64,000 nucleotides of DNA. Origin: Nocardia iowensis (GTDB lineage Bacteria > Actinomycetota > Actinomycetes > Mycobacteriales > Mycobacteriaceae). Shown here in pieces: positions 1 to 9,209 of the stretch. The stretch lies in NCBI RefSeq assembly GCF_019222765.1, contig NZ_CP078145.1, positions 8,884,075-8,948,074 of the forward strand, in the 5' to 3' direction. Numbering within the stretch: position 1 is the stretch's first letter; the number at the start of each line of letters is the position of its first letter. The translations under genes and the position numbers were made by a program. The notes beneath the pieces were generated by a model. The model worked only from the letters and a program-made list of their open reading frames with translations. It was not told the origin of the DNA and did not search any database.

Positions 1-272
1 GAAACCCGAGCATTACCCAGCTGCGCACCGAATTCGACACGCGCAGTGGCGAAGTGGTGCTGATGCTGACCGACCCGTCACTCGGCGAATACGACCTGCG
101 ACTCAACCAGCCGCAGGCATCGGAGACGAAGTCGGCGCCGGATACGAGCGCGTCGAGCAACGCCACGTCCACCATTCCCGGATCGACCACCGTCCCCGAA
201 TCGGGCTCAGCACCGACGAAGGCGATCAAGCCGTCGGCACCGCGTGGCACGGAACCCAGCGTCGCGGTTTAA
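1..272 (+). CDS. 3' end of an unidentified gene (partial)
   Basis: The reading frame is open from base 3 to the TAA at 270-272 and runs off the left edge, so only about 89 C-terminal residues are visible. The first half (NPSITQLRTEFDTRSGEVVL, then LTDPSLGEYDLRLNQP) looks folded. The rest is a Ser/Thr/Pro/Ala-rich tail, typical of secreted or membrane-anchored actinobacterial proteins. It ends 22 bases before lhgO on the same strand. I do not recognise the family, and no function can be given from this fragment. Confidence 0.5.
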   Translation, partial: NPSITQLRTEFDTRSGEVVLMLTDPSLGEYDLRLNQPQASETKSAPDTSASSNATSTIPGSTTVPESGSAPTKAIKPSAPRGTEPSVAV

Positions 273-294
273 TTCTCGGCCTACTGTTCTCGCT

Positions 295-1485
295 ATGCCG
301 AACAGCACCTATGACTTCTGCGTGATCGGCGGTGGCATCGTCGGAGTGGCGACGGCGCATCGGATACTGCATCGCCATCCCGGCGCGTCCCTGGTGCTGC
401 TGGAGAAGGCGGCGGCGCTCGCCACCCATCAGACCGGGCACAACAGCGGCGTCATCCATTCGGGCATCTACTATCCGCCGGACAGCCTGAAGGCGCGGCT
501 GTGTCGGCGCGGGGCCCGCTGGACCAAGGAATTCGCTGCGGCGCATGGGATTCCGTTTCAGGTCTGCGGCAAACTACTGGTCGCCACCGATGCTGCCGAG
601 CAGCGCAGAATGCTGGCGTTGCACGAGCGTTCGGTAACCAACGGTGTCGCGGTCGAATTGATCGACGCCGCCGAACTCCGCAGGCGCGAGCCGCGGGTGA
701 CCGGCGTCGGCGCCTTGTTCGTTCCGGACACCGGCATCGTCGACTACACCAGGATCACCAGCGCACTGGCCGACGAAGTCCGGGCGGCGGGCGGGCAACT
801 CGTGTTCGGCGCCGAGATCACCTCGCTCACCGAGACCGACGCCGCGGTCACGGCGGCCGGACCGGCGGGCGCGTGGACGGCCAGCACCCTCGTGGTCTGC
901 GGCGGCTTGCAGGCCGATCGGCTGGCTCGAATGGCCGGGCTGCGCAACGACTTCCGGATCGTGCCGTTTCGCGGCGAGTACTATCAGCTGCCGCCGGAGC
1001 GGGCCGGGCTGGTGCGCACGCTGATCTATCCGATTCCCGATCCGGCCCTGCCCTTTCTCGGCGTCCATCTGAGCCCGACCATCGACGGCGCGCTGACCGT
1101 CGGGCCGAACGCGGTGCTCGGGCTGGCCAGGGAGGGGTATCGCAAAGGCAGTTTCGACGCCAGAGACGCGCGTGCGGTCCTCGGCTTCCCCGGCGTGCAC
1201 CGGGTGGCCGCGGCGAATCTGCGAACCGGACTACGGGAATTGCGCAACTCGCTGTTCAAGCGCGGCTATCTGGCCGAATGCAGGCGGTACTGCCCGGAGT
1301 TGACGGTTGCCGATCTACGCCCGCGGGAGGCCGGGATTCGCGCACAGGCGGTGCTGCGCGATGGCACCCTGGTGCACGACTTCATGATCGAGCGCACGCC
1401 GCGCTCGGTGCATGTGCTGAACGCACCGTCGCCCGCGGCCACCTCGGCCATGCCGATCGCCGAGCACATCGTCGATCAACTCTGA
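295..1485 (+). CDS. lhgO: L-2-hydroxyglutarate oxidase (FAD-dependent)
   Basis: A 396-residue member of the LhgO/DAO-type FAD oxidoreductases, which oxidise L-2-hydroxyglutarate to 2-oxoglutarate. The dinucleotide-binding motif VIGGGIVGVATA sits at about residues 9-20. It is followed by the family signature around HQTGHNSGVIHSGIYY and a C-terminal GIRAQAV segment that closes the flavin site. Length is normal for the family. I chose the ATG at 295 because it directly precedes the FAD motif; an in-frame start at 244 would overlap the previous gene. No operon partner is evident. Confidence 0.88.
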   Translation: MPNSTYDFCVIGGGIVGVATAHRILHRHPGASLVLLEKAAALATHQTGHNSGVIHSGIYYPPDSLKARLCRRGARWTKEFAAAHGIPFQVCGKLLVATDAAEQRRMLALHERSVTNGVAVELIDAAELRRREPRVTGVGALFVPDTGIVDYTRITSALADEVRAAGGQLVFGAEITSLTETDAAVTAAGPAGAWTASTLVVCGGLQADRLARMAGLRNDFRIVPFRGEYYQLPPERAGLVRTLIYPIPDPALPFLGVHLSPTIDGALTVGPNAVLGLAREGYRKGSFDARDARAVLGFPGVHRVAAANLRTGLRELRNSLFKRGYLAECRRYCPELTVADLRPREAGIRAQAVLRDGTLVHDFMIERTPRSVHVLNAPSPAATSAMPIAEHIVDQL

Positions 1486-1664
1486 GTCAGCGACGAGCCA
1501 CAGAACCGACCGACCGGTCTAATCAAGCTGTTGACCTGCGCCGAGCAACCAAGCAACCGGCCGGTCGCAATGTAAAAACCCACCTCACCAAATCCTGCGC
1601 AACCCCTCCAATAAAGAGGAAGTCTGTAGTACTTTTAACGCCAGTCGTGGAACCGGGAGGGCCT

Positions 1665-2135
1665 ATGGGCCACATCAAGTACGCGAGTGACGTCGGAGCG
1701 CCCGTCGAGGTCGCCTTCACCTATACGGACAACCATCTGTTCGTACCGGATTGGATGTTCGCGGTCGCCGACTTCGAGCCGACCGGTGAACTCGACTCCG
1801 GCCTCGGCGCGATGTTCACGACCACCGCGCATCTGGCGTTCTGGCGGCCGACGATGACATGCGAGGTCACCGAATATCGCCGCAACGTGGTGATCGGGTA
1901 TACGCTGCGTGGGCGTTTGTCCGGGACCCTGACGCTGCGCTTCGATCCGCTCGGTCACGGGCGGTCGGTGCTGACGTCCGAGGCGGAGTACAGCCAACCG
2001 CGCGGATTCGCCGGGCGCCTCTGCGTCGGTCTGGTGGATTCCGCCGTGAAATCGGCGCTCCGCCGCACCGAGTCCCAATTGCGAAGGGAGATAGAAGAAT
2101 TCCACGGTACCGATCTTGTCGGTCGGATTGCGTAG
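1665..2135 (+). CDS. SRPBCC-like (polyketide cyclase/START fold) protein
   Basis: A 156-residue protein beginning MGHIKYASDVGAPVEVAFTY, the usual opening of SRPBCC ligand-binding proteins, in which a first strand is followed by residues that shape a hydrophobic pocket. The middle part (TCEVTEYRRNVVIGYTLRG, then LTLRFDPLG) has the alternating strand pattern of the fold, and the C-terminus is a long amphipathic helix. The start at 1665 has a GGGAGG ribosome site 4 bases upstream. The 3' end overlaps the earliest possible start of the RNase H gene but not the start preferred here. The ligand is unknown. Confidence 0.7.
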   Translation: MGHIKYASDVGAPVEVAFTYTDNHLFVPDWMFAVADFEPTGELDSGLGAMFTTTAHLAFWRPTMTCEVTEYRRNVVIGYTLRGRLSGTLTLRFDPLGHGRSVLTSEAEYSQPRGFAGRLCVGLVDSAVKSALRRTESQLRREIEEFHGTDLVGRIA

Positions 2136-2145
2136 GGTGCCAGCC

Positions 2146-2718
2146 ATGATCATCGTGAGCACCGACGGATCCTGCCTCCGCAACCCCGGCGGCGCCATCG
2201 GCTGGGCTTGGGTCAATCATCAGGGCTCCTCGCGCAGCGGTGGCGGCGCGTCCGGCACCAATCAGGTCGCGGAGCTACGCGCGGTACTGGAGGCGATCCT
2301 CGCCCATCCCGGCTCCGAACCCCTTTTGATCGAAAGTGATTCGCTCTACGCGATCAAGTGCGCGTCGGAATGGATCTCGAGTTGGCGGCTCAACGGGTGG
2401 CGCACCTCCACCGGCGGCGCCGTGAAGAACGTGGAACTCATCCGGCAGATCGACAAAGCGATCGCCAGCAGACCCGGCCCGGTCCGGTTCCGTTGGGTCC
2501 GTGGACATGTCGGCAACTACTTCAACGAGCAGGCCGACGCGCTTGCCGGTGAAGCGGCTCGGAAGGCCGCCGCGACGGCGGCCGTGGCCGAGGCGAACAC
2601 CGCGGAAATCCCCGTGGTGACTGTGGAAGAAACGCCGGCGGCGCCGGAAGCGCCGAGAGAAAAGGCCGCGGGGAAGGCGGCCGCGCCGTCGGCGCCGCAG
2701 ACTTTAACCCTGTTCTGA
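2146..2718 (+). CDS. RNase H family protein
   Basis: A 190-residue RNase HI-type nuclease that would cut the RNA strand of RNA-DNA hybrids. The catalytic carboxylates are visible at about D7 (VSTDGS), E43 (NQVAELRA), D65 (IESDSLYA) and D131 (NEQADALA), with the HVGN histidine at about 121. The last 50 residues are an Ala/Glu/Pro-rich tail that is probably disordered. I used the ATG at 2146, which begins directly at the first strand (MIIVSTDGS). A start at 2116 is possible but would overlap the preceding gene. Confidence 0.85.
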   Translation: MIIVSTDGSCLRNPGGAIGWAWVNHQGSSRSGGGASGTNQVAELRAVLEAILAHPGSEPLLIESDSLYAIKCASEWISSWRLNGWRTSTGGAVKNVELIRQIDKAIASRPGPVRFRWVRGHVGNYFNEQADALAGEAARKAAATAAVAEANTAEIPVVTVEETPAAPEAPREKAAGKAAAPSAPQTLTLF

Positions 2719-2749
2719 TCAGCCAGCGGCAGAGCGACTGCCTGAATGA

Positions 2750-2784
2750 CCTCCGGCGGTGGTGGCTCGGCCCACCGCCGGAGG
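2750..2784. terminator. Bidirectional terminator hairpin
   Basis: A perfect 13-bp stem (CCTCCGGCGGTGG and its complement) with a 9-base loop. It lies between the convergent RNase H gene and the Mce-associated gene. There is no clear U-tract, as is usual in actinobacteria. Confidence 0.6.
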
Positions 2785-2808
2785 CGCTCAGTCGTTTCCC
2801 CGCTCGAA

Positions 2809-3654
2809 CTAGTTGCCGGGCTGCGGCGTCTGCTGCCCATTCGGGGGCGTCTGCTGTTGTCCGTTCGGCGCAGGCTGATCCGCGCCTGGCGCGGGAACGC
2901 CGGGGGCCGGGGCGCCGGGCGCGCCGGGCAGGCCGGAACCAGCGCCCTTCAGCAGCGGCGAGTCGAGCTTCTCGACCAGCCACTTGTCACCGGACTTGGT
3001 CAGCTGCGCGATCAACACGACGAACTGCCGCTCCGGTGTCGTCTGGGTGAAGTTGGTCCGGTACTGCGTCAGCGTGACGAGCACCTTCGCCTCGGTCTTG
3101 TCACCGGACTGGTAACCACACTGCACGTCATCGACCCAGGACTTCACCTGTGCCTGGACCATGGCGTCCTTGAGCGCCGAGGTCGCGTCGCCGAACTCCT
3201 TGAGGAATTCGCCGCTCGCATTGGACTTCACCTTGGTGAAGTAGTCGTCGAGGTTCTTCGAGTAGTCGTAGACCGAGACGTCCTTGCCGAAGGTGCAGGC
3301 GGCCGCCGTCGAATCGTGGATCGCGTCGAGCTTCTCGCCACGATCCTTGCCCTGCAGGAAGAACACCACCACCGCGGTGATCGCCGCCACCGCGAGCACG
3401 CCCGCCGCGAACGCGGCGATCAACGGCAGCGACAGGGAACGACCTGCGGTGGACGAACTGCCTGCACCTTTACCGAGATCGTCCTTCGGCTCCGGCTTGT
3501 CGGCCTTGGTCTGCTCGACCTTCTCGGTCACTACCTTGTCGGCGGCGGCGGCTTCGGGGTCGGCTGCCGCGGACTTCTCGGTCGCACCGCTCCCGGTCGC
3601 CTTGTCCTCAGCGGTCTCGGCATCTTTGTTGGTGTCGGCGTCGTCGGTGGACAT
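2809..3654 (-). CDS. Mce-associated membrane protein (Mas)
   Basis: A 281-residue protein with an acidic, Ala/Lys-rich cytoplasmic N-terminus (about 1-70), one membrane helix at about 75-100 (LPLIAAFAAGVLAVAAITAVVVFF), and an extracytoplasmic domain. That domain has two cysteines (about 122 and 184) and the TKVKSNASGEFLKEF and WLVEKLDSP patterns typical of the Mas/VirB8-like fold. A Pro/Gln/Gly-rich tail follows. It lies 132 bases downstream of mceF on the same strand, the normal place for mas genes. These proteins are thought to stabilise Mce complexes. Only one mas gene is present here. Confidence 0.78.
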   Translation of the reverse strand: MSTDDADTNKDAETAEDKATGSGATEKSAAADPEAAAADKVVTEKVEQTKADKPEPKDDLGKGAGSSSTAGRSLSLPLIAAFAAGVLAVAAITAVVVFFLQGKDRGEKLDAIHDSTAAACTFGKDVSVYDYSKNLDDYFTKVKSNASGEFLKEFGDATSALKDAMVQAQVKSWVDDVQCGYQSGDKTEAKVLVTLTQYRTNFTQTTPERQFVVLIAQLTKSGDKWLVEKLDSPLLKGAGSGLPGAPGAPAPGVPAPGADQPAPNGQQQTPPNGQQTPQPGN

Positions 3655-3786
3655 CGATACAAACCTGCACTTTCCCGGCGCGCGGGCGCACCGATCGACT
3701 AACGGGCCCGCATCTCGGGCGAACCGTACGCGTTGTACCGGCGAGTATGCCCGGACCCACGGTGTCGCCGCGGGGCCGGGGGCAAC

Positions 3787-4965
3787 TCACCGTATCGGGG
3801 GCAGGGTCCGCTCGTTCGGATCCACACCCGGCGGCATGTGCGCGCCGTTGTTCGGCACATCGGGTCGCGGCGCGTTCGCTGCCCCACGGATCACCTGACC
3901 GGGCGGCGGGTTCTCACAGTAGTTCCACTTGGGAATCGTGCCGTCCTGGACGACCTCGTTGCGGATCCGGGTGGAGTTGTACGTGCAGAACGGCCGCGGC
4001 CAGATGTCGATCATCGCGTGGAACTCGCCGTCGTGCGCGGGCACCGCCAGCGCGTCCGCGCCCAGCGCGAGCGAGGGGAACAGCGCCCGCAAGGCGGGCA
4101 GGCGCAGCTGCGCCGCCTTCGTCATCGCCGCGAAGTTGGTGGCCAGGCTGGTGATCGGATCGGTGGTCTTGTCCAGCACCGCACCGAGGCTGTTCAGCTG
4201 CCCCGGCGCCCGTTCGAGAACGCCTTGCAGCTCGGCGTTGGCCTTGTTGAACTGGTTGAACAACGTGCCGGAGTTGCTGGTCAGGGTGGCAAGGTCGGGC
4301 TGCGCGTTCGAGGTGGTGTCGGCGATGGTGCGCAGGTTGGCGATCAGATTCGTCGTCTGCGGCAGCAGGTTGTCGAAACCCGCCATGGCCAGGCTGATGC
4401 CATTGATCATGCCGCGCAACTGGTCGGGGCCGCCGCTGAGCGCGACGTCGAGCTCGCGCAGGATCACGCCGAACTTCTCCGGATCGATCTGCGCGATGAG
4501 CGTGCTGGAATTGTCGAGGACCGACCAGATCGGGGTCGGCGTCTTGATCTTCTCCGGATCGAATGCCACCACCGCACCGTCGCGCAGGTACGGACCCTGC
4601 TCGGTGCCGGGACGGAAGTCGATGTACTGCTCGCCCGCGCCGGACAGTGCCTGTACCGAGATCGCGGTGTCGACCGGAATCTTGTACTTGCTCTCGATCT
4701 GGGCCGCCGCGGCGATCGCCTGCCCGCGGTCGGTCAGCTCGATCGAGGTCACCTTGCCGACCCGATAGCCGCGAAGGGTCACGTCGTTACCCGGCTGCAG
4801 CCCGCCCGAGCGGTCCAGGCTCACCGTGACCGTGTAGGTGGAGCGCAGCGGGTTCACCCGCATGATGCTCACCATCAGATAGGTCGCGCCGATCAGGAAC
4901 ACGAGCACCAGCCCGATGCTGGAGAGAACCAGCTTGTGCTGCATCAGCTTCGAGAACAAGGTCAT
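3787..4965 (-). CDS. mceF: Mce family protein MceF (MlaD domain)
   Basis: The sixth Mce subunit (392 residues), part of the periplasm-spanning lipid-transport tube. An N-terminal membrane anchor (about 12-33) is followed by an MlaD/MCE domain at about 38-115 (TVTVSLDRSGGLQPGNDVTL, then YRVGKVTSIEL) and a long helical region of coiled-coil character. The C-terminus is Pro/Asn-rich. The start overlaps the mceE stop by 4 bases (ATGA), implying coupled translation. The designation F comes from its position as last of six. Confidence 0.85.
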   Translation of the reverse strand: MTLFSKLMQHKLVLSSIGLVLVFLIGATYLMVSIMRVNPLRSTYTVTVSLDRSGGLQPGNDVTLRGYRVGKVTSIELTDRGQAIAAAAQIESKYKIPVDTAISVQALSGAGEQYIDFRPGTEQGPYLRDGAVVAFDPEKIKTPTPIWSVLDNSSTLIAQIDPEKFGVILRELDVALSGGPDQLRGMINGISLAMAGFDNLLPQTTNLIANLRTIADTTSNAQPDLATLTSNSGTLFNQFNKANAELQGVLERAPGQLNSLGAVLDKTTDPITSLATNFAAMTKAAQLRLPALRALFPSLALGADALAVPAHDGEFHAMIDIWPRPFCTYNSTRIRNEVVQDGTIPKWNYCENPPPGQVIRGAANAPRPDVPNNGAHMPPGVDPNERTLPPIR

Positions 4966-6062
4966 CGGTGGCCACCTACTCGACTCTGCACGATCTGCAA
5001 CACCTGGATCATGGAGCCGACGAAATCTTGTAGATCATTCAGATCCTGCAGCTTGCCGTGCTCCGGATCGGACAGCGCGCTGATGTCGAGGTTGGTCAGC
5101 GTGGCGTACACGGCGAAGCTGTTGCCGCGGAAGGTCGCATCGACCTTGGGCCGGATCTCCCGCAGGCCGTCAAGGGTGGCGCCGAGGGTGTTGTCGGTCT
5201 TCGCCAGCGCATCCATCAGCTGGTGGGTGTTGTCCAACAGGCTGGCAAGCTGCTGACCCGAGCTGTCGGCGTAATCGCCGAGCGCGGCGCTTGTCGTCGA
5301 GACCTTGGTCAGCAGTTCACCGATGGCCCGGTTGTTTTCGGCGATGGCGCCGATCATCTGCGGCAGCGTGTCCGCGACCTGGCCCAACTCACCGCGCCGT
5401 GTCTCGATGGTGGTGGCCAACGTGGCGAACTCGTTGAGCACACTGTCGACCCGGGCCGAGTTGTCGTTCAAACTGCCGACCACCCCGGTCATTTCGGTGA
5501 TCAGGTGGGCAAGTGTGCCGCCGCGACCGCCGACGATGGAGTCCAGCTCCGAGGTCAGCTTGCCGAGCGCCGCGACGCCGCCACCGTTGAACAGCATGGA
5601 GATCGAGATCAGCAACTGTTCGACGGTCGCACCCGCCGAGGTCATGTCCAGCCCGAGAGTGTCGCCGCCGCGCAGCATCTCGGCGCCCGGTTCGGCCTTC
5701 GGCTTGGACACCGCGACGAACACGTCACCGAGCGGGGTGGCCTGGCGCAGTTCGGCGGTGCTGCCCTTGGGCAACTCGATGTCCTTGCGGATGGTCAGAT
5801 CCACGACGGCCTGGAAGTTCTTGGTCTTGATGTTGGAGACCACCCCCACATCCGAGCCGCCGATCTTCACCTTCGCCTGATCCGGCAGGTTCAGCGCGTT
5901 CTCGAACACGGCGTGCAGGGTGTAGCTCTCACCGGACAGCCCGGGTTTGGGCAGCGGCAGCTTCTCCACCGTGAGCCCACACCCCGAGGTGATCCCTACC
6001 CCAGCCACCGCCGCGACCGCGACCAGTGCGCGGCGGGCCTTCATCGTCATGCGGTACGTCAT
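4962..6062 (-). CDS. mceE: Mce family lipoprotein MceE
   Basis: The fifth Mce subunit (366 residues). The signal peptide ends in a lipobox (ITSGC, Cys at about 28), as expected for the LprK/LprN-type E subunit. An MlaD domain follows (YTLHAVFENALNLPDQAKVK, then GSDVGVVSNIK), and then a helical barrel-forming region. I chose the ATG at 6062 because it forms an ATGA overlap with the mceD stop and starts right before the signal peptide. A start further upstream would add a long Arg-rich stretch lying inside mceD. Confidence 0.85.
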   Translation of the reverse strand: MTYRMTMKARRALVAVAAVAGVGITSGCGLTVEKLPLPKPGLSGESYTLHAVFENALNLPDQAKVKIGGSDVGVVSNIKTKNFQAVVDLTIRKDIELPKGSTAELRQATPLGDVFVAVSKPKAEPGAEMLRGGDTLGLDMTSAGATVEQLLISISMLFNGGGVAALGKLTSELDSIVGGRGGTLAHLITEMTGVVGSLNDNSARVDSVLNEFATLATTIETRRGELGQVADTLPQMIGAIAENNRAIGELLTKVSTTSAALGDYADSSGQQLASLLDNTHQLMDALAKTDNTLGATLDGLREIRPKVDATFRGNSFAVYATLTNLDISALSDPEHGKLQDLNDLQDFVGSMIQVLQIVQSRVGGHR

Positions 6063-7165
6063 TTCGTCAGTCCGAGCAGTGCGGCGGTGAGTCCGTAATC
6101 GGGCCCGAAGTCCTGGACATTTCCGGTGCGGCAACCGTCCGCCCTCATCTGGAGCCGCTCGCAGAACAAACTCACGATCTCACCGGAGAGGAAGGTGCCG
6201 AGCACACCGACCAACCGGACATAACCGTGCTCGCGGTTCATGATCCGGTCGACGTTTTGGAAAACCATCGGCGCGACATCCACGACTTCGGTGATGCCGT
6301 AGGCGTTCTCGCGCAGCTGCTGGGTCACGTTGGTCAGACCGGTCAGCGAACCGGACAGCTGGTCCTGATATTGGACGAGGGTGCTGCTGGTGTTGGCCAG
6401 GAAGTCGTTGACCTGGTTGAGCGTGGCCTGCAAGCCTGGCGACTGTTCGGCGAGCAGACCGGTCATCTGAGTCATCCGATTGCTGAAATCCCGCACCGAC
6501 TGGTCATTTTCGGCCAGCATGGTGGTCAGCTCGTTCAACTTGATGATGATGTTGGACACCGCGTCTTTGTTGTCCACGCCGACCTTCAGCGCGCCGGACA
6601 GCGCGTTGAGCGTGTCCCGCATCTTCTCACCGTTGCCGTTGACCATCGGATACAGCACCCGGCCCGACAGCGGACCGATGCCCTCGGTGCCCGGCTCCGG
6701 CTTGAGCGCGGCCGCGAACTGATCGATGGTCTTGATCATCGTGTCGAGTTCGACCGGGGTCTTGGTCTTGCCCAGCGGTAGATGCGCGCCGTCGGCCAGG
6801 GTGTCGCCCTTGGTGTAGACGGGGGTGAGTTCGACGTGCCGGTCGGTGACGATCGACGGCGAAATGATCGCGGCCATCGCGTCTTTCGGAATCTTCACGT
6901 CGTTGTTGATCGACAGGTGCACCTCGACGAGGGTGCCCTTCGGCACGATCTTCTCGACCTTCCCGACATCGAGTCCGAGCACGGTGACCGGGTTGCCCTC
7001 GTAGATACCCGCGATGTTCTCGAAGTCGGCGGTGATCCGTGTCGTGTTGCCGAGCGCGTTGTTCACCGAGCTCGGCACGAGCGAGCAACTGCCGACGGCC
7101 AACGCCGCGGCGCTGACCACGAGCATCTTGGCCACTCTGCGGAGCCGCTGAGTCGTCTGAGTCAT
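6059..7165 (-). CDS. mceD: Mce family protein MceD, with a lipobox-like signal
   Basis: The fourth Mce subunit (368 residues). The MlaD domain spans about 40-120 (TRITADFENIAGIYEGNPVT, then LGLDVGKVEKI), and a long helical region follows. The N-terminal hydrophobic segment ends LAVGSC with Cys at about 27, which reads as a lipoprotein signal. That is unusual, since in characterised mce loci the E subunit is the lipoprotein. The start at 7165 overlaps the mceC stop by one base (TGATG). Starts further upstream are unlikely for that reason. Confidence 0.83.
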   Translation of the reverse strand: MTQTTQRLRRVAKMLVVSAAALAVGSCSLVPSSVNNALGNTTRITADFENIAGIYEGNPVTVLGLDVGKVEKIVPKGTLVEVHLSINNDVKIPKDAMAAIISPSIVTDRHVELTPVYTKGDTLADGAHLPLGKTKTPVELDTMIKTIDQFAAALKPEPGTEGIGPLSGRVLYPMVNGNGEKMRDTLNALSGALKVGVDNKDAVSNIIIKLNELTTMLAENDQSVRDFSNRMTQMTGLLAEQSPGLQATLNQVNDFLANTSSTLVQYQDQLSGSLTGLTNVTQQLRENAYGITEVVDVAPMVFQNVDRIMNREHGYVRLVGVLGTFLSGEIVSLFCERLQMRADGCRTGNVQDFGPDYGLTAALLGLTK

Positions 7166-8163
7166 CACTGGCACCCCTCGATCACGTTGACGCGGCACAA
7201 CCAGTTGTCGGGGAAAACCCAGGGCAACCCGACCGAGCCGTACGGCCCGCTGCCGCCCCACGAGTTCGCCAGGTAGCGCACCGTCGGCGGCATCAGCGAC
7301 AGCAGCCGGTCCAGGTTGTCCTTGTTCTTCTGCAAGCCCTCGGCCATGATGTTCAGCTGCTCGATGGTCGGGCCGAGCTGGTTGTCGTTCTGCGCGCCGA
7401 TTTCCTGCAACTGCCTGGTGAGCTCGGCGACATTGTCGAGCAGCTGGCGCAGCAGGCCCTGGCGTTCCATCACCCGATTGGCGATGGCCTCGCCCTGGGT
7501 GATCACCAGCAGCACGCTGTTGCGATTGTCGGCGAGAATCTGGGTGACCCGGTTCAGATCCTTGAGCAGGCTGTCGACCTCGTCTCGGCGGGTGTCCATC
7601 ACCTTGGCCAGCGCACCGACGCTGTCGAGCGCCTGGGCCAGCAGGTGCGGAGAATCGCCCATCTGCTGGTTGATCAGGTTCAGCGACTCGGACAGCTTCT
7701 TCGTGTCGAGCGCCTGGAACTTCGGCGTGCCTTCCTGCACCACGTCGGCCAGGTTGTACGGAACCGCCGTGTTGGACAGCGGGATTCGACCACCCTTCAG
7801 GCCGGAGCCGTCGCCGGGGTCCAGATCCACGTACCTGGCGCCGAGCAGGGTGGCCATCTTGATCGCGGCGCGCGCGTCGGGGCCGAGCTTCACGCCGTTG
7901 TCGACGCTCAGCGTCAGCAGCACGTGGTCACCCTCGAGCTTCGCCCCGTCCACCCGGCCGCTCGTCACGCCCGCGACGCTGACCCGGTCGCCGACCTTGA
8001 TCCCGGCGGCCTGCACGAACTCGGCCTTGATCGACTGTTCACCGACGCCGATCAGCTTGACCAGACTCGACGCGAGCAGCAGCACCACGATGAGGGCGCC
8101 GCCGACGATGCCGAGCCAGAAGTAGCGGTTGTTGTTGAACCGAGTCTTCATCTTCGTGATCAT
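7165..8163 (-). CDS. mceC: Mce family protein MceC
   Basis: The third Mce subunit (332 residues). A membrane anchor lies at about 15-35 (FWLGIVGGALIVVLLLASSL). The MlaD domain follows (SIKAEFVQAAGIKVGDRVSV, then AGVTSGRVDGAKLEG), and then a helical region with the RRDEVDSLLKDLNRVTQILA repeat type seen in Mce proteins. The ATG at 8163 makes a 4-base overlap with the mceB stop. An in-frame ATG 9 bases upstream is the alternative. Confidence 0.85.
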   Translation of the reverse strand: MITKMKTRFNNNRYFWLGIVGGALIVVLLLASSLVKLIGVGEQSIKAEFVQAAGIKVGDRVSVAGVTSGRVDGAKLEGDHVLLTLSVDNGVKLGPDARAAIKMATLLGARYVDLDPGDGSGLKGGRIPLSNTAVPYNLADVVQEGTPKFQALDTKKLSESLNLINQQMGDSPHLLAQALDSVGALAKVMDTRRDEVDSLLKDLNRVTQILADNRNSVLLVITQGEAIANRVMERQGLLRQLLDNVAELTRQLQEIGAQNDNQLGPTIEQLNIMAEGLQKNKDNLDRLLSLMPPTVRYLANSWGGSGPYGSVGLPWVFPDNWLCRVNVIEGCQ

Positions 8164-9209
8164 GGGCGGCACACCGCCGACTGTGCCTTGCCGCCGATAC
8201 CGAGGCTGTGGATGAACCCACGCGGGAACAGCACGCCGTAGAGCGAGATGTCCAAGCCGCAGAGGTAGGCGTTGGCGTAGCCACCCTCGGAGGTATGCCT
8301 GCCCGCGGCCGAGATGATATTGGGCAGGTCGATGGCCGCCTGGTCCAGCTTCGCGCCGTTGGCGAGCAGCAGGGTCAGCGCGGCACTGGTGGAGTTCTGC
8401 GCGGTCTGCAGCTTCGGCTGGATCTGACCGACCATCTCCACCAGCGAGCTGGTGGCGTCGGCGATCTGCACCGTCGATGCCTGCAAGGACTGGCCCTGCT
8501 CGTACAACCCACCGATCAAGGCCCGGGTCTGGGTCACCAGGGTCTCCAATTCATCACCTCGTCTGGCCAACCCCGCCATCACACCGGAGAGGTTGGTGAT
8601 CACATCGGACAGGATCGCGTCCCGCCGCTGGAAATCGGTGGCCAACTGTGCGGCCTGAACGATGAACGCGCTCAACGAGACTCCATCACCCTGCAAGGCC
8701 TGGATGAAGGTCTCCGACAGGCGATTCACCTGCTCGGGCTGCAATGCCTGGAACAGTGGCTGAAAACCGTTGAGCAGACCGGAGACATCGAACGACGGCT
8801 CGGTCCGTTCCAGCGGAATCGACCCGTTGTTCTTCAGCTGCGCCGGGTTCGACGACTTGCCCGGAGCCAGCGCCACATATCGCTGACCGATCAAATTCTG
8901 ATAGCGGACAAGGGCTTTGGTGTCATCGAACAGGGTTTGATCCCGCTGCACGACGAAAGTCACCTTCGCCACTTGCTTTTTCGACTTGGCCTCGCGGTCC
9001 AGCTCGATCTTTTCGATCTTGCCGACACGCACACCCGCCATCCGGACGTCATCGCCCTCGTGCAGGCCGAGTACGTCGGAGAACGTTGCCGAATAGGTGT
9101 TCGTGTCGCCATCTACGATGCGCGCCAACGTATTCCACACGACAACCGTGACGAGAATCGACACGATGGCGAAGATGCCGAAGCCGATCAGCGGTTTACG
9201 TATACTCAT
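8160..9209 (-). CDS. mceB: Mce family protein MceB
   Basis: The second Mce subunit (349 residues). An N-terminal membrane helix (about 8-28) is followed by an MlaD domain (YSATFSDVLGLHEGDDVRMA, then GVRVGKIEKIEL) and the conserved NLIGQRYVALAPG segment, then long helices. The C-terminal CGLDISLYGVLFP with paired cysteines is common in B subunits. The start overlaps the mceA stop by 4 bases. Confidence 0.86.
   Translation of the reverse strand: MSIRKPLIGFGIFAIVSILVTVVVWNTLARIVDGDTNTYSATFSDVLGLHEGDDVRMAGVRVGKIEKIELDREAKSKKQVAKVTFVVQRDQTLFDDTKALVRYQNLIGQRYVALAPGKSSNPAQLKNNGSIPLERTEPSFDVSGLLNGFQPLFQALQPEQVNRLSETFIQALQGDGVSLSAFIVQAAQLATDFQRRDAILSDVITNLSGVMAGLARRGDELETLVTQTRALIGGLYEQGQSLQASTVQIADATSSLVEMVGQIQPKLQTAQNSTSAALTLLLANGAKLDQAAIDLPNIISAAGRHTSEGGYANAYLCGLDISLYGVLFPRGFIHSLGIGGKAQSAVCRP

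Noticed and set aside
2746..3702. A 318-codon plus-strand frame
   Set aside because: Complement of the Mce-associated gene.
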